Below, in pieces: positions 23,401 through 34,864 of a stretch of DNA of 64,000 nucleotides. The notes beneath the pieces are model-generated. The model was not told the DNA's origin and ran no database searches. It was given only the letters and a program-made list of their open reading frames with translations. The stretch lies in the NCBI GenBank assembly GCA_018350325.1, contig JAEVLN010000004.1:434001-498000 (forward strand), in the 5' to 3' direction. Positions within the stretch are counted from its first letter, which is position 1; every line of letters starts with the position of its first letter. This DNA comes from Globodera rostochiensis (taxonomy: Eukaryota > Nematoda > Chromadorea > Rhabditida > Heteroderidae). A program made the position numbers and the translations under genes.

Positions 23401-23883
23401 TTTTTAACCAATTTCTGAACATTTTAAATTTTTTTCCATTGGAATGCTTTGGCATTAAATGTGTTCACTAGCCAAACCTCCACTGTCCACCGTTGGTGTG
23501 CCGCCCAATCGTCAGTGAGTCCGGTGAGCACCACCGGCTTGCCGGCACGTTCAACGTGTTCCTGGAACGTGTCCAAACTGAACGCGGACGCGTCCAAGCG
23601 TTCGATGGTGTCCAGATGTGCCATTGACCAGTCCTCGTCCGGATGGCGGTCGTACGCGTAGCCGACCGCGTCCCAATCGGCGCTACGCAATTCTGGAAAA
23701 AAAATTTTTTTTTTTGTTTTTTTCCGATTTTTGGGATTGGTAAAAATCACCTGAACGCGCTTTTCGTTTTATCGCCTCCACCCGTTTGGCAGTGCGTGTG
23801 TGGAAGAATTTTGATGACAATTTTTGGCACTTTTCCGATGCATTTCCGTTGCAGTGCTCTTGAGAATTCGTTGAGGCCGACAT
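20431..23883 (-). CDS. jmjd-6: JMJD6-type JmjC 2-oxoglutarate oxygenase
   Basis: Eleven exons in consistent phase: 23751-23883, 23478-23692, 22724-22876, 22389-22489, 22236-22331, 22024-22116, 21649-21736, 21407-21505, 21145-21290, 20654-20799, 20431-20564 (1404 nt, 467 aa; animal JMJD6 is about 400). JMJD6 is a nuclear Fe(II)/2-oxoglutarate enzyme that hydroxylates lysines of splicing factors; arginine demethylation is also reported. Seen here: [26 protein letters not shown], the [20 protein letters not shown] block, the HxD iron motif (H215, D217), GHKK with the cosubstrate lysine K232, WWHVV with the third iron ligand H303, and VWPKTVR. Eleven consecutive serines (378-388) match the poly-serine tail of animal JMJD6. 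All donors used are GT, several of the weak GTTTG type. The catalytic centre is complete. The last exon is the least certain. Confidence 0.92.
20815..21060. mobile_element. MITE-like element in JMJD6 intron 9
   Basis: Starts AAGGTTGGGC and ends CGACCAACCCTA, with GGGGTTTTGG and GACGTCGGGGTT words inside. This is the same terminal vocabulary as the element at 31814-31997. No target duplication could be made out. Confidence 0.4.
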
Positions 23884-25065
23884 TTTTTGTTTGTTTGGTT
23901 AATCAATATGTATTTATTTATTAAAGATTAAAGCGTCAGATTGTTGATGCCGTTTTTCTTAAATTTATAAGCAAACTGCGTAGACTCTAGATCAGGGATC
24001 GTATCTATCCTTATTTATAAGATTTGTCGTTATTTGAAGGAATGCCAATCTTATAAATAGAGCCCGGATTTTTAGGGACTAAAAACGTGAAATAGGGACA
24101 TATAATGGGGACTAAAAAGCCCTAAAATAGGGACTATAAAACCTCCAAAAAGTGGCAAAATATGGACTATAAAACCCCCAAAAAGTGGCAAAATAGGGAA
24201 CATTTTTGAAGTTTTGTTCAAACAAAAATTGTTAATGAACATTTCGCCAATAATTTTCAAATTGGCGCCACCGGCCCGAACGTCGAATCGTCCAAATGTC
24301 GAATTTCTGAATGTCGAAATTCCCATTAGGCATATCAATCGATCTGTCTTGACAAGCTACATATGTACGAAAATCCAAAGTAATTACGAATTCGTCAATA
24401 GATTTAAATTTTTGAAAATTAAGGAAAAAGCGACTTTTAAGCTGGATTAAATAATGAGAGGCCGTGTAACGGCCCGCCAACAGCGAGCATGCAAAGACGG
24501 AGCAAGTAGTGGGGGCGAGACGGAGGGCGGAGGAAGAAGTCTGACGAGCGCCACTGGGGGGGCGAGCGCGCGGGGACCCGCGGAGCGCGCGCGCGCGCGC
24601 GCGCGAGACTCCCAGCCGGGTCACGCGCGCGGACTTCTTCCGGAGCCCGGAGTCTCGCCCCACCTACTGGCCGCCGTAGTCGAGTGTGCGGTACTTTGCC
24701 TGCTATTTTCCATGTCAAAATAACATATTTGAAGACATTTTTTGAATAAAATAATATTTTACATAAATGTTGACCAAATGGGTCCCCCCTCCTATGGTTT
24801 TGTCAAGTTTGAGGGACCATAACTTTTTCATAGTGCTTTCCGACAAGAAATTTTTGTTGATTCGTATTCAGCTCGACGAGAGGAATCGATTGGTAGTATT
24901 TTTGTTCGGATCTGAATCATCATCCCCTGTAAGATACAAAGTCCACAATTTATCCGATTCCTCCCATTCCTAAAAAGCTTCAAAAAATCACCGTATGGAT
25001 GTAGTCCGTCTTTGATGAAATTTTTTTACGCAAATTACGAATTAATAAGTCAAATAGATTTTGAA
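23884..25065. other. Intergenic: tandem repeats and a GC-rich hairpin
   Basis: About 24065-24205 holds short tandem units of the type AAAAAGTGGCAAAATAGGGAC. About 24505-24670 is a GC-rich island in very AT-rich surroundings, whose flanks GGGGCGAGAC/GAAGAAGTC and GACTTCTTC/GTCTCGCCCC are inverted copies around a run of alternating GC. No coding exon was recognised, although three frames stay open because of base composition. Confidence 0.5.
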
Positions 25066-26023
25066 TCAATAAAATTTGTCTAAAGAGAAATTTGCCAACT
25101 TTAGGGAGTTTATCGGGGAGTTAGCCACATTGGCAGCCAGTTCGTCGAGATCAGCTTGGCGCTGGCGGCGGTTTTGGTGCCAGAATTTTTTTTTTGTCAA
25201 AATATCTTGAGGTTATATGAAAATTAATTGATAAAAAATGATTTGTTTTGACATTTTTTTTTCTACAAAATTGCAATTATTATAAGCTCCTTTTGACACA
25301 ATATTCCAAAATTATTCATACGACCACCAGACATTCGCATTCCGATTCACATTCTTCCACAGCGTCGTCAATCCATGGCCAATTTTCGGCACCCTAAAAA
25401 ATTAGGAAAAATATTTAATTTTGACCGGACTAAAGATCGATATTTTGCGAAAATTATATTTAATTCAAATTTGATAAAGATTTCCAAATTAATAAAAATT
25501 ATTTTCACAATTTTTCTTTTTTTTAAACATTTGTCAACCTCAAAGCTGACACTGCGCGAAGAATCCGGTGTACGGGGAGAGGAGGTCAATGAGCCACAAT
25601 TTTTCTTCTTTTCACTAAAAATGCATTTTTTAATATATAATGTAAAATAAGAATTTTAAATTTAAATTGTCAAATTAACAAAGTTTCTACCCCTGCTGGC
25701 TCAATGTCCAAAAGAAAAAGCGCGGCGTTTTTTGCTGACTTTTTGATGAAGTGCGTTCAATGCCAATTTGAACAGCTGCAAAATTAAAATTTTTAATATT
25801 TAAAAATTATAGAAGAATCAAAATCAATTTATTTGGGTTATTTCATTAAAATTAAATGTTTCTGTTACTGTTTGGCATTGACGAGGACGACGAGTTGGTG
25901 GTGGTTGTGGAGGACAACATGGACGAGGCCATGGACACAGCTTGTGATGCTGGCGGTGACGAATTTGGCGATTTGGCCAACTGACGCACGGAAAGGAGCA
26001 CAGAGAAACGTGAGCGGAATCGG
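25066..26023 (-). CDS. C-terminal exons of an unidentified protein
   Basis: Five short exons join in consistent phase: 25869-26023, 25691-25775, 25539-25614, 25322-25393, 25066-25161, giving 161 codons ending NSLKLANFSLDKFY. The first exon is serine/threonine-rich (SMLSSTTTTNSSSSS), followed by QKTPRFFFWTLSQQG, SSPRTPDSSRSVSFE, then an acidic cysteine-containing stretch WPWIDDAVEECESECEC. No domain is recognised. The first exon starts in phase 2, so upstream exons must exist; none could be defined beyond 26030. The agreement of five splice junctions supports a real gene. Confidence 0.5.
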
Positions 26024-29000
26024 CTAAAATTTATTTGAAAATAAATTTCTAATTTAAATTCGATAATTCGTTTTTTAAAGTATTTAATTTTCTATTCAAA
26101 ACAATTGCTGAAATGCTTAAGAGCTTTGAGAAAATATTAAAATTTTGATTTTTTTAATTAAAGTTTAATAAAACATAATTAATTATATTTTTAATTAAAA
26201 TTTTAATAAAAAATATTAATTTAATTAATAATAATTAATAATAATTTTAAAAAAATTGTATTTTTTTAAATAAATTAATTTAAAAAGGATTTTTTTAAAT
26301 AAAAGTTTAATAAAACATTAATTTAAATTGAATTAACAAAATTCAAAGACATAATGCCAAATTTTAGCCCATTTTGAGGGTTTTCCTTTAAATTGTAGGG
26401 CCAAATATTCGTCTTATTAGCGCCCATCAATCATTTTATGAGCCCCAAAATTCGGAGGACAACTGGCCATTCCCTCGGCCTCAAGAGGGAATTGTTTATT
26501 GCCTCTGGCGGTTGCAATTTATGCATAAAATTTGCATTTTTTTTTTCTACAAAATGACAAAATTAAAAATTTGCGGAATTTTAGAAATTTTGTAAATGTT
26601 GCTTATATTAATTAATATAAATTGTATATATGTATGTCAGCGTATAATTTTCGAATATTATTTAGAATTTTTGAATTTTCCTAATGAAATTTGAAAATAT
26701 TCAAATAATACGAAGAGTTTGTATTGTTTTTATAAAAAAAAAATTTTTAAACTTACAAATTAGTAATATTCGATTTTCTATTAAACTTTGAAATTCCGTT
26801 TTTTATGTTTCAATATTTTTTCTCGAAAATATCCTAAATTTTAAATAAGCACCGACAGATATCCAAAAAAATATGGCATTTTGTGAAGTTTAGGAAAAAG
26901 TGCACAAATTTATGCCAAAAATATTTTTCGGAATGTTCTCTAAAAGATTTGGGAAAAAAATGGTTGCCATGGCCACGCAATTTTGGGCTTAAGACAATCT
27001 TATAATGGCCAATTGTGTGCCGATTTTCTGGAGTGAGCGTTTTGAACATTTTGGGAATTTGTACCCCCAAAAATAGCCCAAAATGTGGTCACAAAATAGC
27101 AATTTAGTAACAATTAAAAATGAATTCAATTTATGAAAAAGTATTAGATTAAAAATGGTCCAAAATGTGGTCAAAATAGCAATTTAGCAAATGAATTCGA
27201 ATGGGAAAATATTGGCAAAAAATAAAACATTGGGGGGAAATTTTACCCACCAAAAATGACCAAAATGTTGACAAAATAGGTCAAAATAGCAATTTAGTAA
27301 CAATTAAAAATAGAATTTAATTTATGTGAAAATATTAAACTAAAAATATAAAAATATTGGCATTATAGCGAAATAAAAAAATAAATGAAAATAATAAAAA
27401 ATAAAATTCTCACCGTAACACAGCCATTTGAAATTGATTTGAAGAATAAAAGTACAAAAATGTAACCTAAAATAATTTTAAAATATATGTTTATTAAGCT
27501 CTAATTATTATTCAAACCACAAAAATTATTTTTTTAATCAAATCTTTTAATTTAAAAAAATGTTAAGACTATAAGAGCCGCAGTTTCATCAACAAATGTT
27601 AATTTAGCATGTGCTCTTCTTCCCTATTAAATTTGGAAGTGTCGCGTTCTGTGCCCCCGGGGGGCCGAGCGGAAGAATGGCAAATTGAGCAACGCCGGAG
27701 GGGACGGGGGTGGGTAAATTGACGCCGGAGAATGGGGAAGAGAGACTGCACAAAATGCGGAGAGACGCCAGATGTTGTGCAAAGACAGCAATTTTAAGTG
27801 TAAATGTGCATTTTGGTACCCTTTGTGTGGGTGAAGATCATTCTGGACAATTCGTCAATGGACAATATACGTCAGTGACAATTCGTCTAAAAAGGTCCAA
27901 GCACAAAATTCGGTGCCGATAAGGCCGCCGAGAAATTTTTAATGACATTTGTTAAGAAAATAGTCCAAAACTGCATTGCGGAAGAGCGAAAAAATGAACA
28001 GAAAAATTAGAAAAAAAACCAAATTTTTGAGATTTCGAAATTTTCCAGGTTCTGGACTTGCGGATTTTCGCATATTTTTGTCCAAAATCGGACATTTTTT
28101 AAGAGCCGGAATTTCGATTTTACATTCAAAAGCTATCTTTAGACTAGTTTTCTAAAATTTTAACAAAAAACAAAAACAATTCTGGCAATTCAATTTTATG
28201 GCAAAATTTTGGGCCCGGATTTTCGGCATATTTATTGAAACAAATTTTTTTGTGTGTGCGGTGTGGTGGACCATGCGGACGAAAATGGAACTCGTCAAAA
28301 ATTGCGCCCGAGGCACGCTGTGGGGGTCGGTCGGTTGGATTAAAAATGAAAAGCGCTTGAGGGGGTGCACATATGCAAACACAACAAAAGCAAACGCTTG
28401 GGGGGCGACACATTGATGAGTGACGCTTTTTTTTTTTTGTTCGTTGCCTCAGGGGGTGACATGGAAAGGGCAAATGCCAAAAAATAACATTCACCCAACA
28501 ACATTTATTCCACACACAAAATGGGCACACCACCACCGTAAATTGCTGTTCGGGAAGCAAATAATGCCCCCATATTATAATTAGGAAAGTCGCGCGGGCG
28601 CGCGGAAGATCGTTGTTAAGCAATCAATCCCCCAAGGGGATTCATGATTTGTCACAATCAATCCCCCAAGGGAATCCACGGTTTTTTAAGCCATCCAAAT
28701 TTTTATTTATTTTTTCATACTTAATTTGTTTCTGTCGATAGCAAATTCTGGGGGGGAGGGGGGGGGGGGAATTTTAAAGAAAAAAAAAATTCTATTCCCA
28801 ATTTTTGATCATTTTTATTCATTAGGGACCATTTCAAAATGCAAAAAAACAGTGCAATTCGTGCTTAAAAGCCTGGGGGAACATTGACTGCAGTTTGTGA
28901 ACTTCATTGCGGTAAGTGATTATTTATTTATCGCCCGAAGGCATCTAAAAAATGGCCATTTCGCCTCCGGGGGCACCGAACTTTTTTTTTCTCGCATGAA

Positions 29001-31195
29001 TTTGTGATGAGCTTAGGTATATGAGTGATTTTACAAAATAGATGAATTTAAAATGCCGTTGCCTATTGCAAAATTATGGCAACAAGTGTGGAAATATAGG
29101 CAAATTTCCAAAATTATGGCACTTGCCATAAAAAGAGGGCATTTTGGCCTCCCGGTGCCAAATTGGTGAACGTTTGTTTTGCCGTATTATGGGGGTGCAT
29201 TATGCCAAACTAAATGTTTATTTGGCCAGAGAAGATTTGGCCGGAAGATAAGTCCTCTCCAAGCGCCAAAGTCGTCAATTTTCATATTCGAGATTCAAAT
29301 CTCTCGCGGCTCATTCGGAGTCTCGAATATGAGTTTTTTTTGGGCAGAAAAATTTAATTTTAAGAAAAATTTTGATATGCCCTTAAGCTACAAAAAGTTT
29401 TGGGATTTTGAAATGCGAAAATTGGCAAAATCTGAACATTGAAATGCTTTAAAATATAAAAATTCCAAACCCTTCTCAAAGCGTTAACATTTTTTTGATT
29501 TTAAATGCGTAAATTTGTTAAAATCGCAAAATTCATCATTTTCTACAAAAACTAATTAAAATTATTTTATGTGCTTAAAACGCCTAAATATGTAGAGAAA
29601 ATTAGTAAAGGCAATTTTCAGGAGGGCATTTTTTGAAAAATAAAAAAAGTGTTGTCTCTTGGGGATTTTTTTTTTTTTTGCATTTTCTAAAAGAAATTTC
29701 AGAAAAACCCAAAATATGTAAAAAACTTTCCCGCATTTCAAAGCTGGGTATGCTGACAAATGAGGCAAAAAGTGTGAAAAACATATAAATGCCATGCCTA
29801 AATGTAAAATCAGAGAATTTTTACATTTTTTTTTGCCACCAAAAATTTTTTTGGATTTTTTATAACAAAAAATTCTCAAAGCCTAAATTATTTCATTTTT
29901 CACTTTTCTCCCCCACTGTTTGGCATTTATTTGGTCCAATTGTTTTCGCAATTGACGGAGCCCCAAGGCACTGACATTAGCGACTCCGTCCGAGCAATTA
30001 ATAATTTACATTATTTATGCCCACAGCTTGACACATTCATCAACAATTAGTTGTGAAGTTAAAATTTGTGTCAACATTTTTTTTAAAAATGGACGGACAA
30101 AAAGCCAAAATATGTGTTTGGTAATAAGTCATATTTTTATGATTTTTATTTCATAAAAATTCCTTTAAAAAAAGTGAAATAAAAACCCAAATAAGCACCT
30201 TCTAAACCCGTTTCATTTTTCCAAAAATGCAATTCAAAAAATCGACTCTTTTTTTGATGCTCCTAAAATTGAAAAAAAAGTTCAAAATTTTGTTTTAATT
30301 CAGGTAAGAATGTTAATGTGAAAAAAGTCACTTTCAAGCGGATGAAAAACATAATTTCTAAATGAAAATGGCAAATTTAAAAGGGATTCATTTCGAAACT
30401 TCGGGGTTTTTTTTGGGGGTTTAAAATTAAGTTCTTAAATTAACAAGTTTTTAGACTTTAAAACTAGATATTTTCACAAATTTGAGCTTGAGCCCCCGGG
30501 TTTTGGGCTAATAAGCACGCTTTTTGAGACAAAATGTGTTCAGCAGAGCTGTTAATTGGGCCGGTACTTCTCAAAAAGCAGTGCAAACAGAATGAATGAG
30601 CAAATTGACGGCGATGGCCGATGCTTTTTTTGTTTTGTTTTGTTTTCATTGATTTATTTTTTATTGCGCGATAAATTTAATCGGATTTTTGCCAAAAATT
30701 TTCACAAAAATTGCGCCTTAAAACTAAGCCGAATTTTTGCCAAAAATTTTCACAGAAATTGCGCCTTAAAACTAAGCCGAATTTTTGCCAAAAATTTTCA
30801 CAAAAATTGCGAACTGAGCCGAACTTTTGCCAGAAAATTTATTTGAAATTTAAATTGATAATTATTGTAATTAGCGGAAAAATAAAAATTGTCAAATTGA
30901 CAAAAAAGAATTGGCGTTCCGTTTCCGAAAGTCAAAAAGATTTGTTTTTCAACAAATTTGAATGAATTTTGGCGTATTTTTGCGAAGAATTTGGAAAATT
31001 CCCTGTGGCAATAAACAAAGAATGCCTGGGGCGATGTTATTGCCAAAATGAAATCTGTTCAAATCAATAAACATTGGCAAATAAAATTTTATGTTTAATT
31101 AAACATAAAAAAAGAAAAATTAAAAGGGCCCGAATGCTAAACTTTCTTCAAATTCGATCAATCAAAAAATTGAGACAATGCGAATGGCTTGACGA
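26024..31195. other. Long AT-rich stretch without recognised genes
   Basis: Very AT-rich. It contains a tandem repeat near 27070-27310 (about 70-bp unit with CAAAATAGCAATTTAGTAAC), a forward GGTGCCGATA repeat copy at 27911-27966, a duplicated CAATCAATCCCCCAAGGG near 28621 and 28656, and a three-copy 48-bp repeat at about 30684-30840. A 159-codon minus frame at 28144-28623 has no splice or family support. Confidence 0.45.
30684..30840 (+). repeat. Three-copy 48-bp tandem repeat
   Basis: Units of the type GAATTTTTGCCAAAAATTTT followed by CACAAAAATTGCG recur three times; the third is shortened. Confidence 0.7.
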
Positions 31196-31203
31196 GTTAA
31201 AAC

Positions 31204-31700
31204 TAGAAAGTCGAAATCCCGATCCCGGTCGGACCGGGACTAACCGGGGAAAAAAATACACCCCTAAGAATAGGAATTTAATTCTAAAAATTCTTTTAAC
31301 TTTTTCCAATTTTTAAAAAATATTTTAGATGACAATTCACAGCCTTTTTCATTTTATTTTTTGGTTAAACAAAATTACAAAACCATAGGGGATACTTTAG
31401 TTTTGCTGCATTCGTAATTTTTGGACTAATTTTCTTAACAAATTGTTAAATTTTTTTTAAAAATTTCCGGCGGCGCCTATCAGCACCGCCGACCACTCCC
31501 GCGCACGCCAGAAGTGAAGCAGCATTCTTAAAAAAAAAAATTTGCTGATGATGCAATCGTCCCGGGTTTTCCCGTTTCCCGGTTTTTAAAGAGAGAAATC
31601 TCGATCCCGGTTCAACATGCTGGTCCCGATCCCGGCTTTCACTGTCCCGGTTAATCCCGGTCCCGATTTTTCTCAAAAATCCCGGTCCCGGCCTACTCTA
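31204..31700. mobile_element. hAT-like element, CCCGGTCCCG family, 8-bp duplication
   Basis: A perfect GTTAAAAC duplication (31196-31203 and 31701-31708) flanks a 497-bp element. Its ends carry CCCGATCCCGGTC and CCCGGTCCCGGCC words and it finishes CTACTCTA. It holds a reverse copy of the GGTGCCGATAGGCGCC repeat (31427-31492). It belongs with the elements at 18750 and 35266. Confidence 0.75.
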
Positions 31701-31813
31701 GTTAAAACTAATAAAGTTAAAGCTAAGCATCGGGAAACCGTCAAAATATTTGTGACCAAATTTCCATTTTTTTGGAGGGGAGGGGGGTTTACTGATGCTA
31801 ACTTTTTTTGCTT

Positions 31814-31997
31814 TAGGGTTGGTCCCCGACCCCTCGGGGGCAGAAAAGTCGAGGTCGGGGTTTTCGTCCCCGACCAAAAAAGTCGGGGATCGGGGTTTTT
31901 CCCGGCAAAAATCCCGAAAAATTCAAAAAAGTCGGGGTCGGGAACGAAACCCACCGACTAAAAAAAGTCTGGGTTCGGGGACGGGGACCAACCCTAT
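31814..31997. mobile_element. Small MITE, GGTCCCCGACC type
   Basis: Inverted ends TAGGGTTGGTCCCCGACCCC and GGGGACGGGGACCAACCCTA enclose GTCGGGG-rich sequence. No target duplication is evident. TAGGGTTG ends are shared with the larger hAT-like family. Confidence 0.6.
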
Positions 31998-32315
31998 TAT
32001 CAATCAATCAATGAATCAATCATTGCTATGAAGAAAATGTTTGGCCCATTTCGAAACTAGAGAAAGAAAAGAGTGGAGACCGGTCAAGATTTCGATAGAG
32101 AATCTCGATCATCCTTTTTCTATTCAAAAGGACTTGTGGATTCTCGGATTGTTTGCCACAAAATCAAAGCAAAAATAAAATTTAAAACAAAATGCAACAC
32201 ATTTGAAACATATGTAGCTAAGCTAAGCCCCGGTGTAAACTAATGGAAATCCAATAAAAAATTTTAAAAAATCAATGCAATCGATTTGTGTCCATTGTTC
32301 TTTTTCTCCATGTTA

Positions 32316-34566
32316 TCAATGCTTCGGATGCTTTGGTTTGAATAAGTTGCTAACTGAATTGAACCATCCACCGTCCGGCTGTTGCGATTGAAAGTTCTGC
32401 GACATGGCAGGAAACTGTTCATAACCGGGAAGCGGCGCTAAATCGTATTGGGACTGATTCAACCCTGCCGGGTTTGTCCACTGAGTACTGCCTCCCCCCG
32501 CCGTGGTTGTTGAGCTTAAACGATTTTGGCGTTGTTGATTAAAATTCGAAACAAAATTTGGACATACTGTTTTGGCTTTGCTGTTTGTTGCTGCACCAGC
32601 TGCAAAAAATTTGTTGGGTCCGTTGGAATATAAGTAGTTGACGGCTTCTTTGACTCCCTGGACCGTTTCGGCTTATTTGTCTTAGGTTGAATGGTGCTCG
32701 ACATGCCCTGATCATAATGCGATGCATGTTGAGTAAAATTGGTGCTTTGTCTTGAAGGATTTGGGGGACAGGTGGGGGTGATCAAAAATTCAAAATAACA
32801 TATTGAACTTACGGGATGTTCGACATGTCCGGATAAGGATGATGTGACTGATTGAAGTTGGTGCTTTGTCTTGAAGGATTTGGGGGACAGGTTGGGGTGA
32901 TCAAAAATTCAAAACAACATATTGAACTTACGGGATGTTCGACATGTCCGGATAATAAGGCGAGTCGTGTTGAGGATAATGTGACTGATCAAAGTTAGTT
33001 GATCTTAAACAATTTTGGCGTTGTTGATTAAAATTCAAAACAGAAATTGAACATACCTGTGTTGCCCTGTATGTTGTTGTACAATATCGCGAAAAGTTGA
33101 ATGAGTCGCAGCAACATTAATGGGATCAGGTTCATAATATATAGGATATGTATGTTCCGCCTCGGTGGTTTGTCTTGAAGGATTTGGGGTGGGGCAGGTG
33201 GGGGTGATCAAAAATTCGAAAACAACATTTTGAACTCACGGGATGTTCGACATGTCCGGATAGTAAGGCGTTTCAGGCGGGTTCGACGACTGAGTATTAC
33301 TGCCTTCCGGTTGGTCTTTCCGCGACTAAAATGTTGAAAAGTTGGTTTGTCTTGAAGAATTTGGGGGCACAAATGGGCAGGCCAAAAATTCAAACAATAT
33401 TTTGAAGGCACGGTTATGGCATTCTTGTAAACTGTTGTACCCTAAGGTTATGGCATTCTTGTAAACTGTTGTACCCTAAGGTTATGGCATTCTTGTAAAC
33501 TGTTGTACCCTAAGGTTATGGCATTCTTGTAAACTGTTGTACCTAAGGTTATGCCATTCTTGTAAACTGTTGTACCTAAGGTTATGCCATTCTTGTAAAC
33601 TGTTGTACCCTAAGGTTATGGCATTCTTGTAAACTGTTGTACCCTAAGGTTATGGCATTCTTGTAAACTGTTGTACCCTAAGGTTATGGCATTCTTGTAA
33701 ACTGTTGTACCCTAAGGTTATGGCATTCTTGTAAACTGTTGTACCCTAAGGTTATGGCATTCTTGTAAACTGTTGTACCTAAGGTTATGCCATTCTTGTA
33801 AACTGTTGTACCTAAGGTTATGCCATTCTTGTAAACTGTTGTACCCTAAGGTTATGGCATTCTTGTAAACTGTTGTACCCTAAGGTTATGGCATTCTTGT
33901 AAACTGTTGTACCCTAAGGTTATGGCATTCTTGTAAACTGTTGTACCCTAAGGTTATGGCATTCTTGTAAACTGTTGTACCTAAGGTTATGCCATTCTTG
34001 TAAACTGTTGTACCTAAGGTTATGCCATTCTTGTAAACTGTTGTACCCTAAGGTTATGGCATTCTTGTAAACTGTTGTACCCTAAGGTTATGGCATTCTT
34101 GTAAACTGTTGTACCCTAAGGTTATGGCATTCTTGTAAACTGTTGTACCCTAAGGTTATGGCATTCTTGTAAACTGTTGTACCCTAAGGTTATGGCATTC
34201 TTGTAAACTGTTGTACCTAAGGTTATGCCATTCTTGTAAACTGTTGTACCTAAGGTTATGCCATTCTTGTAAACTGTTGTACCCTAAGGTTATGGCATTC
34301 TTGTAAACTGTTGTACCCTAAGGTTATGGCATTCTTGTAAACTGTTGTACCTAAGGTTATGCCATTCTTGTAAACTGTTGTACCCTAAGGTTATGGCATT
34401 CTTGTAAACTGTTGTACCGTAGTGAGAAAACTTAACCTTTTTTTATAACCGTTTTACTTACATTAGTTGACAACTTTTTCCACCAGCTGTTGCCACCTGC
34501 TGCAGCGCAACATGCAAACAGTCCCAGAATGGCGAGCAGTACAAGCACAACAACGGGCCGTCGCAT
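32316..34566 (-). CDS. Secreted modular effector-like protein 2
   Basis: Seven exons in consistent phase: 34462-34566, 33240-33325, 33057-33173, 32932-33003, 32813-32869, 32568-32750, 32316-32514 (819 nt, 272 aa). Signal peptide MRRPVVVLVLLAILGLFACC, then a linker, several modules ending PDMSNIP (exons 2, 4 and 5), STNFxQ motifs (exons 4, 5 and 6), a lysine/arginine-rich stretch KPKRSRESKK (exon 6, possible nuclear signal), and a C-terminus WFNSVSNLFKPKHPKH. Exons 4 and 5 and the neighbouring introns are near-copies of each other, so the gene grew by exon-intron duplication; middle exons keep the same phase, which makes gain or loss frame-neutral. Intron 1 (1136 bp) is mostly minisatellite, and a second tandem array lies upstream. 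It is paralogous to 2176-2747. No known domain; function as secreted effector is inferred. Confidence 0.8.
33412..34420. repeat. Intronic minisatellite, 30 units, one ATGCCA core each
   Basis: Thirty tandem units of 33-34 bp lie in intron 1 of the gene above. Twenty-one units contain TATGGCATTC (ATGCCA in the sense of the gene) and nine contain TATGCCATTC (ATGCCA in the other orientation); the only change is one G to C. The variants are ordered in a higher-order pattern of about four or five G-type units followed by two C-type units. Copies are otherwise almost identical, so the array is young or homogenised. Confidence 0.95.
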
Positions 34567-34864
34567 ATTTCTGTCCTAAATTTTGAGAAATATTTTAATG
34601 GAATATGCATTAAATGACAAGGAGTGCGAATGCTTTTGCGAGAATTCAATTGAAAAATGAAAAAATTGGTAATGAATAGAGCCGAGTTGGGAATGGATAT
34701 CAATGACAAAAAGAACGCCAAAAAGTGAATAAAATGGCAAAGGTAGTGAAGGTTCTTTAATGATATAAAGAGAATGAGTTATTTGTTTTAAACATTAAAT
34801 AATATAACTTTTATATTAAATTTTATGCCATCAATCTGCACTTTTTGTGACCTGCATGGTGCCA

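Noticed and set aside
25833..26027. Plus-strand acidic frame MFLLLFGIDEDDELVVVVED
   Set aside because: It is antisense to a Ser/Thr-rich minus exon whose phases fit four further exons; the plus frame has no continuation.
28144..28623. 159-codon minus-strand open frame
   Set aside because: Composition is Cys/Phe/His/Pro-rich without domain, homologue pattern or splice structure; likely chance.
33412..34420. CRISPR-like regular array
   Set aside because: Repeats are directly joined with no unique spacers, there are no cas genes, and the sequence is eukaryotic.
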